Shown: one piece after another, positions 38,495 through 48,831 of the stretch | How positions within the stretch are numbered: position 1 is the stretch's first letter | How the letters are laid out: every line of letters begins with the position of its first letter | NCBI RefSeq assembly: GCF_004054195.1 | Contig: NZ_SBIW01000002.1 | Span: forward strand, 372,001-436,000 | Reading direction: 5' to 3' | Length of the DNA: 64,000 bases | Source of the DNA: Mucilaginibacter gilvus | GTDB taxonomy: Bacteria > Bacteroidota > Bacteroidia > Sphingobacteriales > Sphingobacteriaceae | Notes under the pieces: model-generated | Databases searched by the model: none | Told to the model about the DNA's origin: nothing | The model's input: only the letters and a program-made list of their open reading frames with translations | Program-made: the position numbers and the translations under genes

Positions 38495-39679
38495 TTAATT
38501 CCCCAGTTGCTTAACGGCCAAATACGCCATCAGCCCGGTGCTTATTTTAAAGGCATCCTCTTCCACATCAAAGGTTGGGGTATGTACCGATGAAGTGATG
38601 CCGCGCGCCTCGTTACGGGTACCTAAGCGGTAAAAACAGGCATCCGCGGCTTGCGAGTAGTAGGCAAAATCTTCCGCCGCCATCCAGATATCCAGATCGA
38701 GTACGTTCTCTTTGCCTAAGTAATCTTCGGCATGGCCGCGGGTTGCGGCGGTAAGCACTTCCTCGTTAATGAGGAATGGGTAACCGCGCATAATATTAAA
38801 TTCGCAGCTACCACCCATCGCTTCGGCAATGCCCTCTGCCATTTTCTTGATCTTGATATGGGCCTCGCTGCGCCATTTCTCGTCCATTGTGCGGAAGGTG
38901 CCTTCGAGGTACACCTCGTTTGGTATTACATTGGTAGCGCCATTGGCGATTACCTTACCAAAGGATAGTACGGATGGGCTTTTAGGATCGGCAGACCGGC
39001 TTATAATAGTTTGCAGCGCGGTTAATATATGAGCGGTGATAATTACCGGGTCAACATTTTGCTGCGGCTGGGCACCGTGGCCGCCTTTACCGCGTACGGT
39101 AACATACAATTCATCTGTAGAGGCCATGTATTTTCCCGCGCGGAAACCTACCTTACCGGCATCTATCAGCGGCATTACGTGCTGGCCCAACACGGCCTGC
39201 GGTTTCGGGTTTTCCAATACGCCTTCTTTGATCATCAGGCTGGCACCGCCCGGCAGTTTTTCTTCAGCAGGCTGAAAGATCAGCTTTATCGTTCCGCCGA
39301 ACTCGCTTTTCAGTTCGGTTAAGATCTTTGCAGTACCTAATAAGGATGAGGTATGTGCATCGTGCCCGCAGGCGTGCATCACACCGGGGTTTTGTGATTT
39401 ATAAGACACATCGTTTGCTTCCAGTATGGGTAAAGCGTCCATATCGGCACGCAGGGCTACAACTCTATCTGAGGGCTTATCGCCTTTTATCAGTGCAACC
39501 AAACCGGTATCAGCCATTTTGTGGTACTCCAATCCCAGTTCTTCCAGTTTGTTAGCAACAAAAACAGAAGTTTGTACTTCATGAAAGGAAAGCTCGGGAT
39601 GCGAGTGCAGGTGGCGGCGATTGGCTACCACATCGTTAAAAATAGCTGCTGAGAGTTGCTGGATCTTTTCCTTAATCAT
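38495..39679 (-). CDS. M20 family metallopeptidase / amidohydrolase
   Basis: 394 residues. N-acyl-amino-acid amidohydrolase type (carboxypeptidase Ss1/hippurate hydrolase-like). Metal site ligands: VMHACGHDAHTSSLLG, PAEEKLPGGASLMI and a C-terminal SSVHTPTFDVEEDAF. A cytosolic zinc hydrolase; physiological substrate unknown. Its start overlaps the SPOR gene by 8 bp. Confidence 0.92.
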   Translation of the reverse strand: MIKEKIQQLSAAIFNDVVANRRHLHSHPELSFHEVQTSVFVANKLEELGLEYHKMADTGLVALIKGDKPSDRVVALRADMDALPILEANDVSYKSQNPGVMHACGHDAHTSSLLGTAKILTELKSEFGGTIKLIFQPAEEKLPGGASLMIKEGVLENPKPQAVLGQHVMPLIDAGKVGFRAGKYMASTDELYVTVRGKGGHGAQPQQNVDPVIITAHILTALQTIISRSADPKSPSVLSFGKVIANGATNVIPNEVYLEGTFRTMDEKWRSEAHIKIKKMAEGIAEAMGGSCEFNIMRGYPFLINEEVLTAATRGHAEDYLGKENVLDLDIWMAAEDFAYYSQAADACFYRLGTRNEARGITSSVHTPTFDVEEDAFKISTGLMAYLAVKQLGN

Positions 39680-40148
39680 TATTGATGACTGTTTTAGGGG
39701 GATTAATTCTTTCTGATACGATGAACATGGCCGAGAAAGTAAATTGCAGTTGTGCTTTCATCTTCTCCGCTTCCAGTCTCGACCGGAAGTCGCCCGCCTT
39801 TACCTTAAAATTGGGTTCGTGGTAGCTGATATAGGTACGCATTTCGGGAAACTCACCGTTAAACCTTGCCTGCGCCGCATAGGCCGCATTTCGGTTTGAG
39901 CCGCTGTAGATCTGTAGCCGGTAGCCATAGTTAGATGTGTACACTCTGCTTCCAGTAGCAGAGCCTCCTCCGCCCCTGTTGAGCATAGCGCGTTTGGCTA
40001 ACAGCGTATCAAACAACGCGTCGCGTATCACTACTACCTTGCCTTTGCTTTGTGCCGAAGCCGCTGCTGATAAAAGTATCAGCACAAAAAAAGAGCAAAA
40101 TTTGATGAGGCTTAACTTAGCTTTATGATCAAATATTGCTCTTTTCAT
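39672..40148 (-). CDS. SPOR domain-containing secreted protein
   Basis: 158 residues with a signal peptide (MKRAIFDHKAKLSLIKFCSF...SAQS). The C-terminal 80 residues are a SPOR domain (peptidoglycan binding) with YGYRLQIYSGSNRNAAYAAQ and KVKAGDFRSRLEAEKMKAQL. The 8-bp overlap with the M20 gene suggests coupled expression. Confidence 0.82.
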   Translation of the reverse strand: MKRAIFDHKAKLSLIKFCSFFVLILLSAAASAQSKGKVVVIRDALFDTLLAKRAMLNRGGGGSATGSRVYTSNYGYRLQIYSGSNRNAAYAAQARFNGEFPEMRTYISYHEPNFKVKAGDFRSRLEAEKMKAQLQFTFSAMFIVSERINPPKTVINND

Positions 40149-40173
40149 ATTGTGTTTTATATCACTTGTCGTG

Positions 40174-40218
40174 CTGAGCTTGTCGAAGCATTAGCGTTTA
40201 AGTCTTCGACAAGCTCAG
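40174..40218. repeat. CTGAGCTTGTCGAAG inverted repeat
   Basis: CTGAGCTTGTCGAAG (40174-40188) and CTTCGACAAGCTCAG (40204-40218), perfect 15-bp arms with a 15-nt gap. Dispersed in many Gram-negative genomes. Confidence 0.85.
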
Positions 40219-40292
40219 ACTGACACATCCGGCCAGTACGCTTATCGGAGATTGCTTCGTCCCTCGCAATAACCCTGAGGTTTTTTCTTAAG

Positions 40293-40321
40293 CCCTCCAT
40301 TTCAGGGGAGGGTTTGGGCGG
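40293..40321. repeat. AGCCCTCC...GGGAGGG repeat fragment at the secA end
   Basis: AGCCCTCCATTTCAGGGGAGGGTTTGGGCGG resembles one arm of the CCCCCTGAAGGGGG element; no second arm is seen, and the last bases run up to the secA stop region. Confidence 0.5.
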
Positions 40322-40325
40322 GGCC

Positions 40326-43300
40326 TTAATTCTGCCCTACGCCGTGGCAATTTTTAAACTTTTTGCCGCTTCCGCATGGGCATGGGTCATTCCTGCCTAT
40401 TTTCTGCTCTACCTTTACAGGTGTTGCTTTTTGCACTTCGCGGGTATCTTCCATCGGCATACCGTTAGCTTCGCCAACCAGTTCCGGTTTAGAGGTACGC
40501 ATTTTCTTCAGATCGAGCTTAGGCTCGGGCTTCGCTTCGCGAACCTCCTCCGGCTCCTGCTGCACAGCTATACCACCGCGGAACAGGAAGCTCACCAGCT
40601 CTTTGTTCACGTTCGATAACATCTGGCGGAACAAATTAAAAGCTTCGAACTTATAAACCAACAGCGGGTCCTTTTGTTCGTAAACGGCATTTTGTACCGA
40701 TTGTTTCAGCTCATCCATTTCGCGCAGGTGCTCTTTCCAGGCATCATCTATCAGGTAAAGGGTAACGTTCTTCTCGAAAGATTTAAACACCTCGGCACCT
40801 TTATTTTCTACCGCTTTTTTCAACGGCACAGCAACCTGTAAGCCATGCACGCCATCGCTAAATGGCACTACAATGTTCTCTACATATTGGCCACGGGTAT
40901 CAAATACATCCTTTAATACCGGGTAAGCCTGCTGGGCTACCTGCTCAGATTTGCGTTTGTAAAATTCTATCACCTCGTTAAAGGTTTTATCAACCAAGGC
41001 ATTTAGTGATGTAGCAGTAAATTGATCTTTTGTAGTATCCGGATCAACAGAGAATAAACGGATGATCTCCAGCTGGAAACCATCAAAGTTATTGGCTTCT
41101 TTGTATTCGGTAACCACATCTTCAATTACATCAAAAATGGTGTTATTCAAATCAACCTCAAGGCGCTCGCCAAACAAAGCGTTCTTACGTTTAGCGTAGA
41201 TAACGGTACGTTGCGAGTTCATCACATCATCATACTCCAGCAAACGCTTACGGATACCAAAGTTGTTCTCTTCTACTTTCTTCTGCGCACGCTCGATAGA
41301 TTTAGAGATCATCGAGTGCTGGATCACTTCACCTTCTTCGATACCCATACGCACCATCAGGTTAGAGATCCGTTCTGAACCGAATAAACGCATCAGGTTA
41401 TCTTCTAACGACACAAAGAACTGAGAAGAACCCGGGTCACCCTGGCGACCGGCACGACCACGCAACTGCCTGTCTACACGGCGGCTTTCATGGCGCTCGG
41501 TACCTACAATGGCTAAACCGCCGGATGCCTGTACACCCGCACCTAATTTTATATCCGTACCACGGCCAGCCATGTTGGTAGCTATGGTAACAGTACCAGC
41601 CTGCCCGGCTTCAGCCACAATATCGGCTTCTTTCTGGTGCATTTTGGCGTTCAGTACATTATGTTTAATGCCGCGCAGCTTGAGCATACGGCTCAGTAAT
41701 TCAGAAATTTCTACCGATGTGGTACCCACCAGTACCGGGCGGCCGGCCTTTGTAAGTTTTTCTATTTCTTCGGCAACAGCATTATATTTTTCGCGGATGG
41801 TACGGTAAACCAGATCCTGCATATCTGCACGGCTGGCTGGCGTATTTGTTGGGATCTCTATTACATCCAGCTTGTATATTTCCCAAAACTCACCAGCTTC
41901 GGTAACGGCAGTACCCGTCATACCGCAAAGCTTGTGGTACATCCTGAAATAGTTTTGCAGGGTAATGGTAGCAAACGTTTGGGTAGCATCTTCCACCTTC
42001 ACGTTCTCTTTTGCCTCTATCGCCTGGTGTAAACCATCGCTGTAGCGGCGGCCATCTAAAACACGGCCGGTTTGCTCATCCACAATTTTCACCTTGCCGT
42101 CGTCCAGGATGTATTCGGTATCCTTTTCAAATAAGGTATAAGCTTTAAGTAACTGATTAACCGAGTGGATACGCTCCGATTTAATAGAAAAATCGCGCAT
42201 CAGCTCATCCTTCTTAGCAATTTTTTCGTCGGCAGGCAGGTCAGATTTTTCGATATGAGCTATCTCGGTCCCTACATCAGGCATCACAAAGAAACTTGCA
42301 TCCTCGCCCGAAGCGGTGATCAGTTCGATACCTTTTTCAGATAATTCAACCGAGTTGTTTTTCTCGTCAATGATGAAGAACAGTTCAGAATCTACCTTCG
42401 GCATATCCTTACCCTGGTCCTGCATGTAATGGTTCTCTGTTTTCAGCAATACAGACTTATTGCCGCCTTCGCTCAGGAATTTTATTAAGGCTTTGCTTTT
42501 GGGCAAGGCACGGTGCGCCCGAAATAAAGCTAAACCGCCTTCATCAACGCCGGTTTTGCCGTCATTCATCGCTTTCTTAGCTTCGTTCAATACAGTGTTC
42601 ACATAAGCTTTCTGGGCGTTAACTAAACGCTCTATGCGTGGTTTCAATTCATAAAACTCATGCTCATCGCCACGCGGTATCGGGCCGGAGATGATCAACG
42701 GTGTACGCGCATCATCAATTAATACCGAATCCACCTCATCAACCATTGCGTAGTGTAGCTTGCGCTGAACCAGCTCTTCTGGGCTACGTGTCATATTGTC
42801 ACGCAGGTAGTCAAAACCAAACTCGTTATTTGTGCCAAAGGTGATATCGGCCAGGTAAGCCTTGCGGCGTTCTTCCGAATTTGGCTCGTGTTTATCAATA
42901 CAATCAACCGACAGGCCGTGGAACTCGTACAACGGACCCATCCACTCGCTATCGCGGCGTGCCAGGTAATCATTCACGGTTACAATATGCACACCTTGCC
43001 CGGCAAGCGCGTTAAGATAAGCAGGCAGCGTGGCTACCAGCGTTTTACCTTCACCTGTTGCCATCTCCGAAATCTTCCCCTGGTGCAATACAATACCGCC
43101 TATCAGCTGTACATCGTAATGTACCATGTTCCAGGTAACTTCATTACCTGCTGCAAGCCAGGTGCTGCTGTGGGTAGCTTTATCGCCCTTGATAACCACG
43201 TTGGTTTTTTTGGCGGCCAGTTCGCGGTCAAACGGGGTTGCTGTAACCTCTATGCTTGGATTCTCCGCTAAGCGTTTAGCGGTTTCTTTAACTACTGCAA

Positions 43301-43634
43301 ACGCGGTAGGCAATATGTTTATCAGGATGTCTTCCAGTTCCTTATTGCGGTCTTTCTCCAGCTTATCTAATTGAGTATAAAGCTCAACCTTTTCGCTTAC
43401 TTCCATATCCAGCTCGTTTTCGGTACGGTCCTTAATGGCCTGTATCTCGCTGTCGATGCCGGAAAGGCCGGTGGCAATGGTTTCTTTAAATTCTATGGTT
43501 TTAGCCCTAAGCTCGTCGTTGCTCAACTGACCAAGTTTGGCAAATTCAGCTTTAATTTTTTCAACTATAGGCTGTATGCTTTTTACATCCCGTTCTGATT
43601 TGCTTCCGAAAAGCTTACTAAAAAAGTCTAACAT
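40326..43634 (-). CDS. secA: Preprotein translocase ATPase SecA
   Basis: ATP-driven motor of the Sec secretion system. 1102 residues, longer than the 900 of E. coli because of insertions near residues 290-500, as usual in this phylum. Walker [47 protein letters not shown], and a C-terminal SEC-C zinc motif [17 protein letters not shown]. Peripheral inner-membrane location. Confidence 0.97.
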   Translation of the reverse strand: MLDFFSKLFGSKSERDVKSIQPIVEKIKAEFAKLGQLSNDELRAKTIEFKETIATGLSGIDSEIQAIKDRTENELDMEVSEKVELYTQLDKLEKDRNKELEDILINILPTAFAVVKETAKRLAENPSIEVTATPFDRELAAKKTNVVIKGDKATHSSTWLAAGNEVTWNMVHYDVQLIGGIVLHQGKISEMATGEGKTLVATLPAYLNALAGQGVHIVTVNDYLARRDSEWMGPLYEFHGLSVDCIDKHEPNSEERRKAYLADITFGTNNEFGFDYLRDNMTRSPEELVQRKLHYAMVDEVDSVLIDDARTPLIISGPIPRGDEHEFYELKPRIERLVNAQKAYVNTVLNEAKKAMNDGKTGVDEGGLALFRAHRALPKSKALIKFLSEGGNKSVLLKTENHYMQDQGKDMPKVDSELFFIIDEKNNSVELSEKGIELITASGEDASFFVMPDVGTEIAHIEKSDLPADEKIAKKDELMRDFSIKSERIHSVNQLLKAYTLFEKDTEYILDDGKVKIVDEQTGRVLDGRRYSDGLHQAIEAKENVKVEDATQTFATITLQNYFRMYHKLCGMTGTAVTEAGEFWEIYKLDVIEIPTNTPASRADMQDLVYRTIREKYNAVAEEIEKLTKAGRPVLVGTTSVEISELLSRMLKLRGIKHNVLNAKMHQKEADIVAEAGQAGTVTIATNMAGRGTDIKLGAGVQASGGLAIVGTERHESRRVDRQLRGRAGRQGDPGSSQFFVSLEDNLMRLFGSERISNLMVRMGIEEGEVIQHSMISKSIERAQKKVEENNFGIRKRLLEYDDVMNSQRTVIYAKRKNALFGERLEVDLNNTIFDVIEDVVTEYKEANNFDGFQLEIIRLFSVDPDTTKDQFTATSLNALVDKTFNEVIEFYKRKSEQVAQQAYPVLKDVFDTRGQYVENIVVPFSDGVHGLQVAVPLKKAVENKGAEVFKSFEKNVTLYLIDDAWKEHLREMDELKQSVQNAVYEQKDPLLVYKFEAFNLFRQMLSNVNKELVSFLFRGGIAVQQEPEEVREAKPEPKLDLKKMRTSKPELVGEANGMPMEDTREVQKATPVKVEQKIGRNDPCPCGSGKKFKNCHGVGQN

Positions 43635-43701
43635 GTTGTTTATATATAGTACACCGGACTCAACAATTGCGCCAGTGCAATTTCAAAGTCATTTTGACAG
43701 G

Positions 43702-43709
43702 CAAAGGTA
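43702..43709 (-). promoter_or_regulatory. Probable secA -7 element
   Basis: Minus strand TACCTTTG, matching TAnnTTTG, about 67 bp before the ATG. It touches the AGTATCAAG repeat region. Confidence 0.45.
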
Positions 43710-43717
43710 AGAAAATA

Positions 43718-43842
43718 GTAACAAGTAGCAGGTATCAAGTAGCAAGTATCAGGCATGGAGAGGTCATTTTTGCAGCACACAAAGCGCTTTTTTACGGGCG
43801 ATAATCAATCTTGATACTTGATACTAAGTACTTGATACCAAA
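43718..43842. repeat. AAGTATCAAG-type inverted repeats between secA and purD
   Basis: Left: AGCAGGTATCAAGTAGCAAGTATCAGG; right: CTTGATACTTGATACTAAGTACTTGATACC, an imperfect inverse. The right copy lies directly upstream of the purD promoter. Confidence 0.7.
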
Positions 43843-43846
43843 AAAC

Positions 43847-43854
43847 TATCTTTG
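43847..43854 (+). promoter_or_regulatory. purD -7 element adjacent to the start codon
   Basis: TATCTTTG matches TAnnTTTG and is followed by CCGCC and the ATG at 43860; the transcript would start at or next to the start codon. Confidence 0.55.
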
Positions 43855-43859
43855 CCGCC

Positions 43860-45134
43860 ATGAATATCCTGATCCTTGGTTCGGGCGGAAGGGAAAGTGC
43901 CTTCGCCTGGAAAATTGCCCAAAGCCCCAAATGCGAAAATCTTTTTATTGCTCCCGGCAATGCCGGTACCGGGCAATATGGCACCAATGTAGACCTTAAA
44001 GTGACCGATTTTGCCGGCATCAAAGCGTTTGCCTTAGCTAACGCAATAGATATGGTATTGGTTGGCCCCGAGGAACCTTTGGTAAAAGGTATTCACGATT
44101 TCTTTTTGGCGGATGCTGAAATACAGCATATCCCGGTAATAGGTCCGCAGCAGGAAGCCGCCCAACTGGAAGGCAGCAAAGATTTCAGCAAGGAATTTAT
44201 GCAGCGCAATAACATCCCTACCGCTGCTTCAAAAACATTCACTAAAGACACTTTACAGGAAGGTTTTGATTACCTCGCTACAGCAGGCTTGCCTGTAGTT
44301 TTAAAAGCCGACGGCCTTGCAGCCGGAAAAGGCGTATTGATATGCCTTACTTTAGAAGAGGCCAAACTGGAATTGGCAGAAATGCTTACCGAAGCCAAAT
44401 TTGGCGATGCCAGCTCCAAGGTGGTGATTGAACAATTTTTAACAGGTATCGAGCTTTCGGTTTTTGTAATGACCGATGGCACCAACTATAAAATACTGCC
44501 CGAAGCTAAAGATTACAAACGCATTGGCGAAGGCGATACCGGCCTCAATACCGGTGGCATGGGCTCTGTTTCCCCGGTGCATTTTGCCGATGCCGAATTT
44601 ATGGCGAAGGTGGAGCAACGCGTCATCATCCCAACGGTGGAAGGATTAAAAAAAGAAGGCATTCCTTATAAAGGTTTTATTTTCATCGGCCTGATGAATA
44701 CCCACGGCGAACCCTGGGTAATTGAATACAATTGCCGTATGGGCGACCCCGAAACCGAAAGCGTTATGCCACGCATCGAATCGGATTTTGTAGACTTGTT
44801 GGAAGGTGTAGCCGAAGGTAACCTAAACGAGAAAAACATCACCATCTCCGATAAAACAGCAGTAACCGTAGTTTGCGTTGCAGGCGGTTACCCCGGCGAA
44901 TATTTAAAGAACAAAGCAATCAGCGGAATCGAGAATGTTCGCGGCTCGCATGTGTTCCACGCCGGCACCACCTTAAACGGCGAAGAAGTATTGGCTACCG
45001 GCGGGCGCGTTTTAGCCATCACCACTTTACAAGACGATATGTTCACCGCCCTGCAGCAAGCCACTGCCGATGCCGCACGAATCTACTACGATGGCGTGTA
45101 CTTCAGGAAAGATATCGGGTTTGACCTTTTATAG
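43860..45134 (+). CDS. purD: Phosphoribosylamine-glycine ligase (GARS)
   Basis: Second step of de novo purine synthesis, ATP-dependent formation of GAR. 424 residues, normal. N-terminal NILILGSGGRESAFAWKI, ATP-grasp region VLKADGLAAGKGVL and late EYNCRMGDPETESVMPR with the catalytic residues. Single-gene unit. Confidence 0.96.
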   Translation: MNILILGSGGRESAFAWKIAQSPKCENLFIAPGNAGTGQYGTNVDLKVTDFAGIKAFALANAIDMVLVGPEEPLVKGIHDFFLADAEIQHIPVIGPQQEAAQLEGSKDFSKEFMQRNNIPTAASKTFTKDTLQEGFDYLATAGLPVVLKADGLAAGKGVLICLTLEEAKLELAEMLTEAKFGDASSKVVIEQFLTGIELSVFVMTDGTNYKILPEAKDYKRIGEGDTGLNTGGMGSVSPVHFADAEFMAKVEQRVIIPTVEGLKKEGIPYKGFIFIGLMNTHGEPWVIEYNCRMGDPETESVMPRIESDFVDLLEGVAEGNLNEKNITISDKTAVTVVCVAGGYPGEYLKNKAISGIENVRGSHVFHAGTTLNGEEVLATGGRVLAITTLQDDMFTALQQATADAARIYYDGVYFRKDIGFDLL

Positions 45135-45199
45135 TTAACTGGTTCAGTTGTTCATTAGTTCATTGGTGGGATAGTTAGGTATCCAAATTCCCGGAAATA

Positions 45200-45231
45200 A
45201 ATAAAGCCATCCCGCAAGAGATGGCTTTATT
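45200..45231. terminator. Bidirectional terminator between purD and a TlpA-like gene
   Basis: AATAAAGCCATC pairs with GATGGCTTTATT (12 bp, 8-nt loop), with A and T runs on either side, between convergent genes. Confidence 0.8.
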
Positions 45232-45250
45232 GTTATACAAGCCCAATGAA

Positions 45251-46378
45251 CTACTGAACAGAAAACAGCTCCGCCAGTTTATCATTCAAATCGTCCCCTC
45301 TTAGGTTTTTAGCGATGATCTTACCGTTGGGGTCTATCAAAAAGTTTTGGGGGATGCCTTTTACGCCATACATCACGGCTGCTTTGCCGGCCCAAAATTT
45401 AAGGTCGGATACTTGTGTCCAGGCCAGGCCATCTTTATGGATAGCTGCCAGCCAGGCTTTTTTCGCGGTCGGTTTATCTAACGACACACCTACGATGGTG
45501 AAATTCTTGCCTTTATATTGGTTGTATGCTTTTACCACATTAGGGTTTTCGGCACGGCAAGGTCCACACCACGATGCCCAAAAATCTATCAGCACATACT
45601 TGCCCCTAAACGACGACAGGGCTACCACTTTACCGGCAGTATCTGCTTCGGCAAACTCTGGTGCAGTGGCGCCAAGGGCAACAGCTTGCAACTTTGGCAA
45701 CAGATCGGCAAAGGCCTTACCGCCTTCAGATGCTTTAACAGGTGCGGTAAGCGACTGATACAAGGGCGAGATATCTGCATAATCTGCACCGTATGCGTAT
45801 GATCTCAAAGCAGTCAGGCTTACGTACGAATCCGGATGATCCTGTATAAATTGCTTATTAATGGCCTTCCATTGGTTGCCCAACAACTTCTCCTGCACTT
45901 TGGCCTGTTTAATAAAAGCCTCCGATTTTGCCGAATCGCCGGCTGCTTTTTCTTTGGCGTCCATGGCATCGTAACCATCATCCACGGCTTTAAAAGCCGC
46001 CTGAAATAAATTGTTCTCCTGGTTGGTTTTCGGCCCGTCAACTTTGGCGTTCTTCAAAAGATCGCCTGTTGTAACCTTTATCACACCCGGTTCGAGGTAA
46101 ATCGAATGGGAATCTTCGGCTGCATCTATGCCTGAGGCTTTAGGGTTAAACCAAAGCCTTGCGCTGGTTGGGCTGGTGCCGGCATCGCCTTTAAAAGTGA
46201 ATTTTCCGTCTTTTAAGGTAACCGAGTCGCTGATGGTTTTGCCGTCTCTTTTGTATTGCAAATAAACCTTGGCCGGATTATTTAGCATGCCCACGTTGCC
46301 TTGTATGGTATATTTAGTATCCTGTGCAAAAAGCAATGCCGGGAAAAATGCGATTGCACTCAGTGCTATTTTTTTCAT
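45251..46378 (-). CDS. TlpA-like thiol-disulfide reductase with DUF4369 domain, paralogue 1
   Basis: 375 residues: signal peptide (ALLFAQ), DUF4369-like N-terminal domain (residues 22-115, IQGNVGMLNNPAKVYLQYKR) and a C-terminal thioredoxin-like domain with WASWCGPCRAENPN (CGPC). Periplasmic redox protein, likely cytochrome c maturation or envelope oxidative repair. 37 bp from its paralogue. Confidence 0.92.
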   Translation of the reverse strand: MKKIALSAIAFFPALLFAQDTKYTIQGNVGMLNNPAKVYLQYKRDGKTISDSVTLKDGKFTFKGDAGTSPTSARLWFNPKASGIDAAEDSHSIYLEPGVIKVTTGDLLKNAKVDGPKTNQENNLFQAAFKAVDDGYDAMDAKEKAAGDSAKSEAFIKQAKVQEKLLGNQWKAINKQFIQDHPDSYVSLTALRSYAYGADYADISPLYQSLTAPVKASEGGKAFADLLPKLQAVALGATAPEFAEADTAGKVVALSSFRGKYVLIDFWASWCGPCRAENPNVVKAYNQYKGKNFTIVGVSLDKPTAKKAWLAAIHKDGLAWTQVSDLKFWAGKAAVMYGVKGIPQNFLIDPNGKIIAKNLRGDDLNDKLAELFSVQ

Positions 46379-46415
46379 GATGATGTTAAACGTACCTTCT
46401 AAAAATTCGTATCAC

Positions 46416-47591
46416 TTATATTTTCCCCAGCAACTCTTGCAGTTTATCATCCAGTGCGTCGCCTCTCAGGTTTTTTGCTACTATTTTCCCTTGTGGGTCT
46501 ATCAGGAAGTTTTGAGGGATGGCGTGTACCCCGTATAAGGTAGCTGCCATGTTGTTCCAGAATTTAAGGTCGGATACTTGCGTCCACTCCAGGCCATCGC
46601 TTTTAATGGCTGCGAGCCAGGCATCTTTAGCGGTTTCCTTATCGAGCGAAACGCCTAATATGGTAAAGTTTTTGCCTTTGTACTTCTGATAAGTACGCAC
46701 CACGTTAGGGTTTTCCTGGCGACAAGGACCACACCACGATGCCCAAAAATCAATCAGTACATACTTACCTCTAAAAGATGATAACTGCACAGCCTTGCCG
46801 TTCACATCGTTCTGTATAAAATCGGGCGCTATGGAACCGATAGCGGTTATCTTCAAATTATCAAGCGAATAACGCAGTTGCCTGCCCTGGTCGGAGTTTT
46901 TCAACTCTTCGGATAGGGAATTAAATATAGGTTCCACCTCTGCCACATCCGGTGAGGGACCGCTTACGCTGGTTAAAGCCAATAAGCTCAGGTAGCTATC
47001 CGGGTTGGAGGATATAAAGGTCTTCAGCATGGACCGTTGCTCATCTTGCAGGGCCTTGTACTTGGCCGTCATGCTGTTTTGAAACGCGGCTGATTGCTGC
47101 TGCACCGGCGTTGCTGCCTGCGCTTCCATTGATATGGCCCGCGCTTTTTCAACGATGGGTTTTAGCGCAGCTTTTAACCTGGCATCATCGTCGTTTACTT
47201 TGGAACCTGTAATTTTTGCCTGTTTAAGCGAATCGGCAGATGTTATGTTAACGGTTCCTTTTTCAACATACAAACCCAGGTAGTCGGTTGCTTTTGATGG
47301 CCCCGTGCTTTCGTTAAAGTTTTGCGATACAAATTTATTAAACCCAACACCTTTCGAATCGATAAACAGGGTTGCATTAACTGGGTTCGTGATGGTACCG
47401 GTAAAAGTAAACTCGCCGTTTACAATAGCGGCCGAATCGGTAACCGTGTTAGCGCCTAAACGGTAGGCCAAAAATGCTTGCGCAGGTTTATCATACTTGC
47501 CAACCTTTGCTTTTATGGTAAATGGTTGTGCATTTTGTGCAAATGCCAGCGCTGGTAAAAAGGCCAGCAGGTATAAAAAAGATCTCTTCAT
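46416..47591 (-). CDS. TlpA-like thiol-disulfide reductase with DUF4369 domain, paralogue 2
   Basis: 391 residues with the same domain layout: signal peptide (ALAFAQ), DUF4369 N-terminus (KVGKYDKPAQAFLAYRLGAN), then WASWCGPCRQENPNVVRTYQ. Thioredoxin domains of both paralogues are close (YKGKNFTI and GVSLDK segments), the DUF4369 parts diverge. Tandem duplication. Confidence 0.92.
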   Translation of the reverse strand: MKRSFLYLLAFLPALAFAQNAQPFTIKAKVGKYDKPAQAFLAYRLGANTVTDSAAIVNGEFTFTGTITNPVNATLFIDSKGVGFNKFVSQNFNESTGPSKATDYLGLYVEKGTVNITSADSLKQAKITGSKVNDDDARLKAALKPIVEKARAISMEAQAATPVQQQSAAFQNSMTAKYKALQDEQRSMLKTFISSNPDSYLSLLALTSVSGPSPDVAEVEPIFNSLSEELKNSDQGRQLRYSLDNLKITAIGSIAPDFIQNDVNGKAVQLSSFRGKYVLIDFWASWCGPCRQENPNVVRTYQKYKGKNFTILGVSLDKETAKDAWLAAIKSDGLEWTQVSDLKFWNNMAATLYGVHAIPQNFLIDPQGKIVAKNLRGDALDDKLQELLGKI

Positions 47592-47642
47592 TTATTACAA
47601 TAGTAAGTTTACATAACGGCAAAAAGGGTAATGAATTGCCAA

Positions 47643-48824
47643 TCAATTCAATTTTTGGAAAGTACGCCACCAAAGGTCGGGCATTTCGCCGGAGCGGGCG
47701 GTCTTATAATCCTCGTACCTGCAGGGCACTAAATGGTAGCGCTCGTTCTTAGAGCCACCTGTTGGGTAGGGTACCTGCATCCACCAGCGATCGCTTTTTT
47801 TGCTTTTCACAAACACCAGTTCGTGCTCTTCATGCTTCAGGCTGGTTTTATAAATAAGGTATTGCGATTTTGGATTGAGCGGAAAATCTTTTTTGCGGTT
47901 GTAAAAACCATCAACAAAACACCAGATCATTTGCGACAGCAGCATGGCGGTTTGCCCGTTATTATCGTACGCCGGGTTAAATTCGTAAAAGCCTATGGAG
48001 GTAAGCTTATCGTTCATGCCGGCATAGCGGCATACCTGGCAGGCATCCTCGCCATAAAACCCATTTGGCTTGGCGTTAGCGTTGCCCACCGCGTCTGACG
48101 AGCGGATAGCACCCATATCAAAGCTCACCATATTAGCATTACGGATCACCGGCTCGGTAACGGCTATATTGCCGGTAAGTTCGCCAAGGCGGTGCACATC
48201 AAAATAAAGCTTATTCATCACCCGTAAACTCTCCTGGCTGGTAAAATAGGTTTGGTAGCCCAGGTTGCTAAAGTTGAACAGGTAATTAGGTTCGTGCAGG
48301 AAGATCTTGTTTAGATAGGCTATCGAATTGGTTTCGATACTGTCGCCAAAGCCATCATCATCCAGGTCGAAATGTGAATCAACCACCAGCACATCTACCT
48401 TTTGCTCCAGGTTTTCGTACCCCAGGTACTGGGCGTAGCTAAGGTCCTGCCCGCCGCCGATGATAACAGGCACAATGTCCTTTTTTATCAGTTCCTCTAC
48501 CACGGTTTTTAGCGCGAAGTAAGTGTCGGTAACTTTGTCGCCGCGTTTAATGTTGCCGAGGTCTACTATTTTGGTGGCGTAACCACCCTCGTTTAGCTGG
48601 TATAATTTCTCGCGCACGTAATCTGGCCCTAAAGCGCAGCCCGGGTTGTTAATGGCGTTACGGTCTTCCATCACACCGATGATGGCGATATCGATCTTTT
48701 GTTCCAGATCTGGAAAGGCAACCGAGTGATGGTCTATCCTGTCGCCCAGCTGGCTGGTATAAAACCCATCTTTAGGTATTATTTTTTTAAGATCGATAGG
48801 GGTAAAAAAATCGGCTAAAGACAT
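47643..48824 (-). CDS. Arginase/formimidoylglutamase-fold protein with altered metal site
   Basis: 393 residues, arginase-fold with GGGQDLSYAQ, VVDSHFDLDDDG and VSFDMGAIRSSDA, the places of the Mn ligands in GGxHS, DAHxD and SxDxD. Here H is Q126, and the second Asp of SxDxD is Gly238, so two of the ligands are absent while D149, H151, D153 and D236 remain. Usual name in this phylum is formimidoylglutamase family. Whether it hydrolyses arginine, agmatine or anything is open. Confidence 0.8.
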   Translation of the reverse strand: MSLADFFTPIDLKKIIPKDGFYTSQLGDRIDHHSVAFPDLEQKIDIAIIGVMEDRNAINNPGCALGPDYVREKLYQLNEGGYATKIVDLGNIKRGDKVTDTYFALKTVVEELIKKDIVPVIIGGGQDLSYAQYLGYENLEQKVDVLVVDSHFDLDDDGFGDSIETNSIAYLNKIFLHEPNYLFNFSNLGYQTYFTSQESLRVMNKLYFDVHRLGELTGNIAVTEPVIRNANMVSFDMGAIRSSDAVGNANAKPNGFYGEDACQVCRYAGMNDKLTSIGFYEFNPAYDNNGQTAMLLSQMIWCFVDGFYNRKKDFPLNPKSQYLIYKTSLKHEEHELVFVKSKKSDRWWMQVPYPTGGSKNERYHLVPCRYEDYKTARSGEMPDLWWRTFQKLN

Positions 48825-48831
48825 TGTTTAA

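Noticed and set aside
40204..40218. CRISPR-like repeat arrays at palindromes
   Set aside because: The dispersed palindromes occur as one or two copies with no regular unique spacers and no cas genes.
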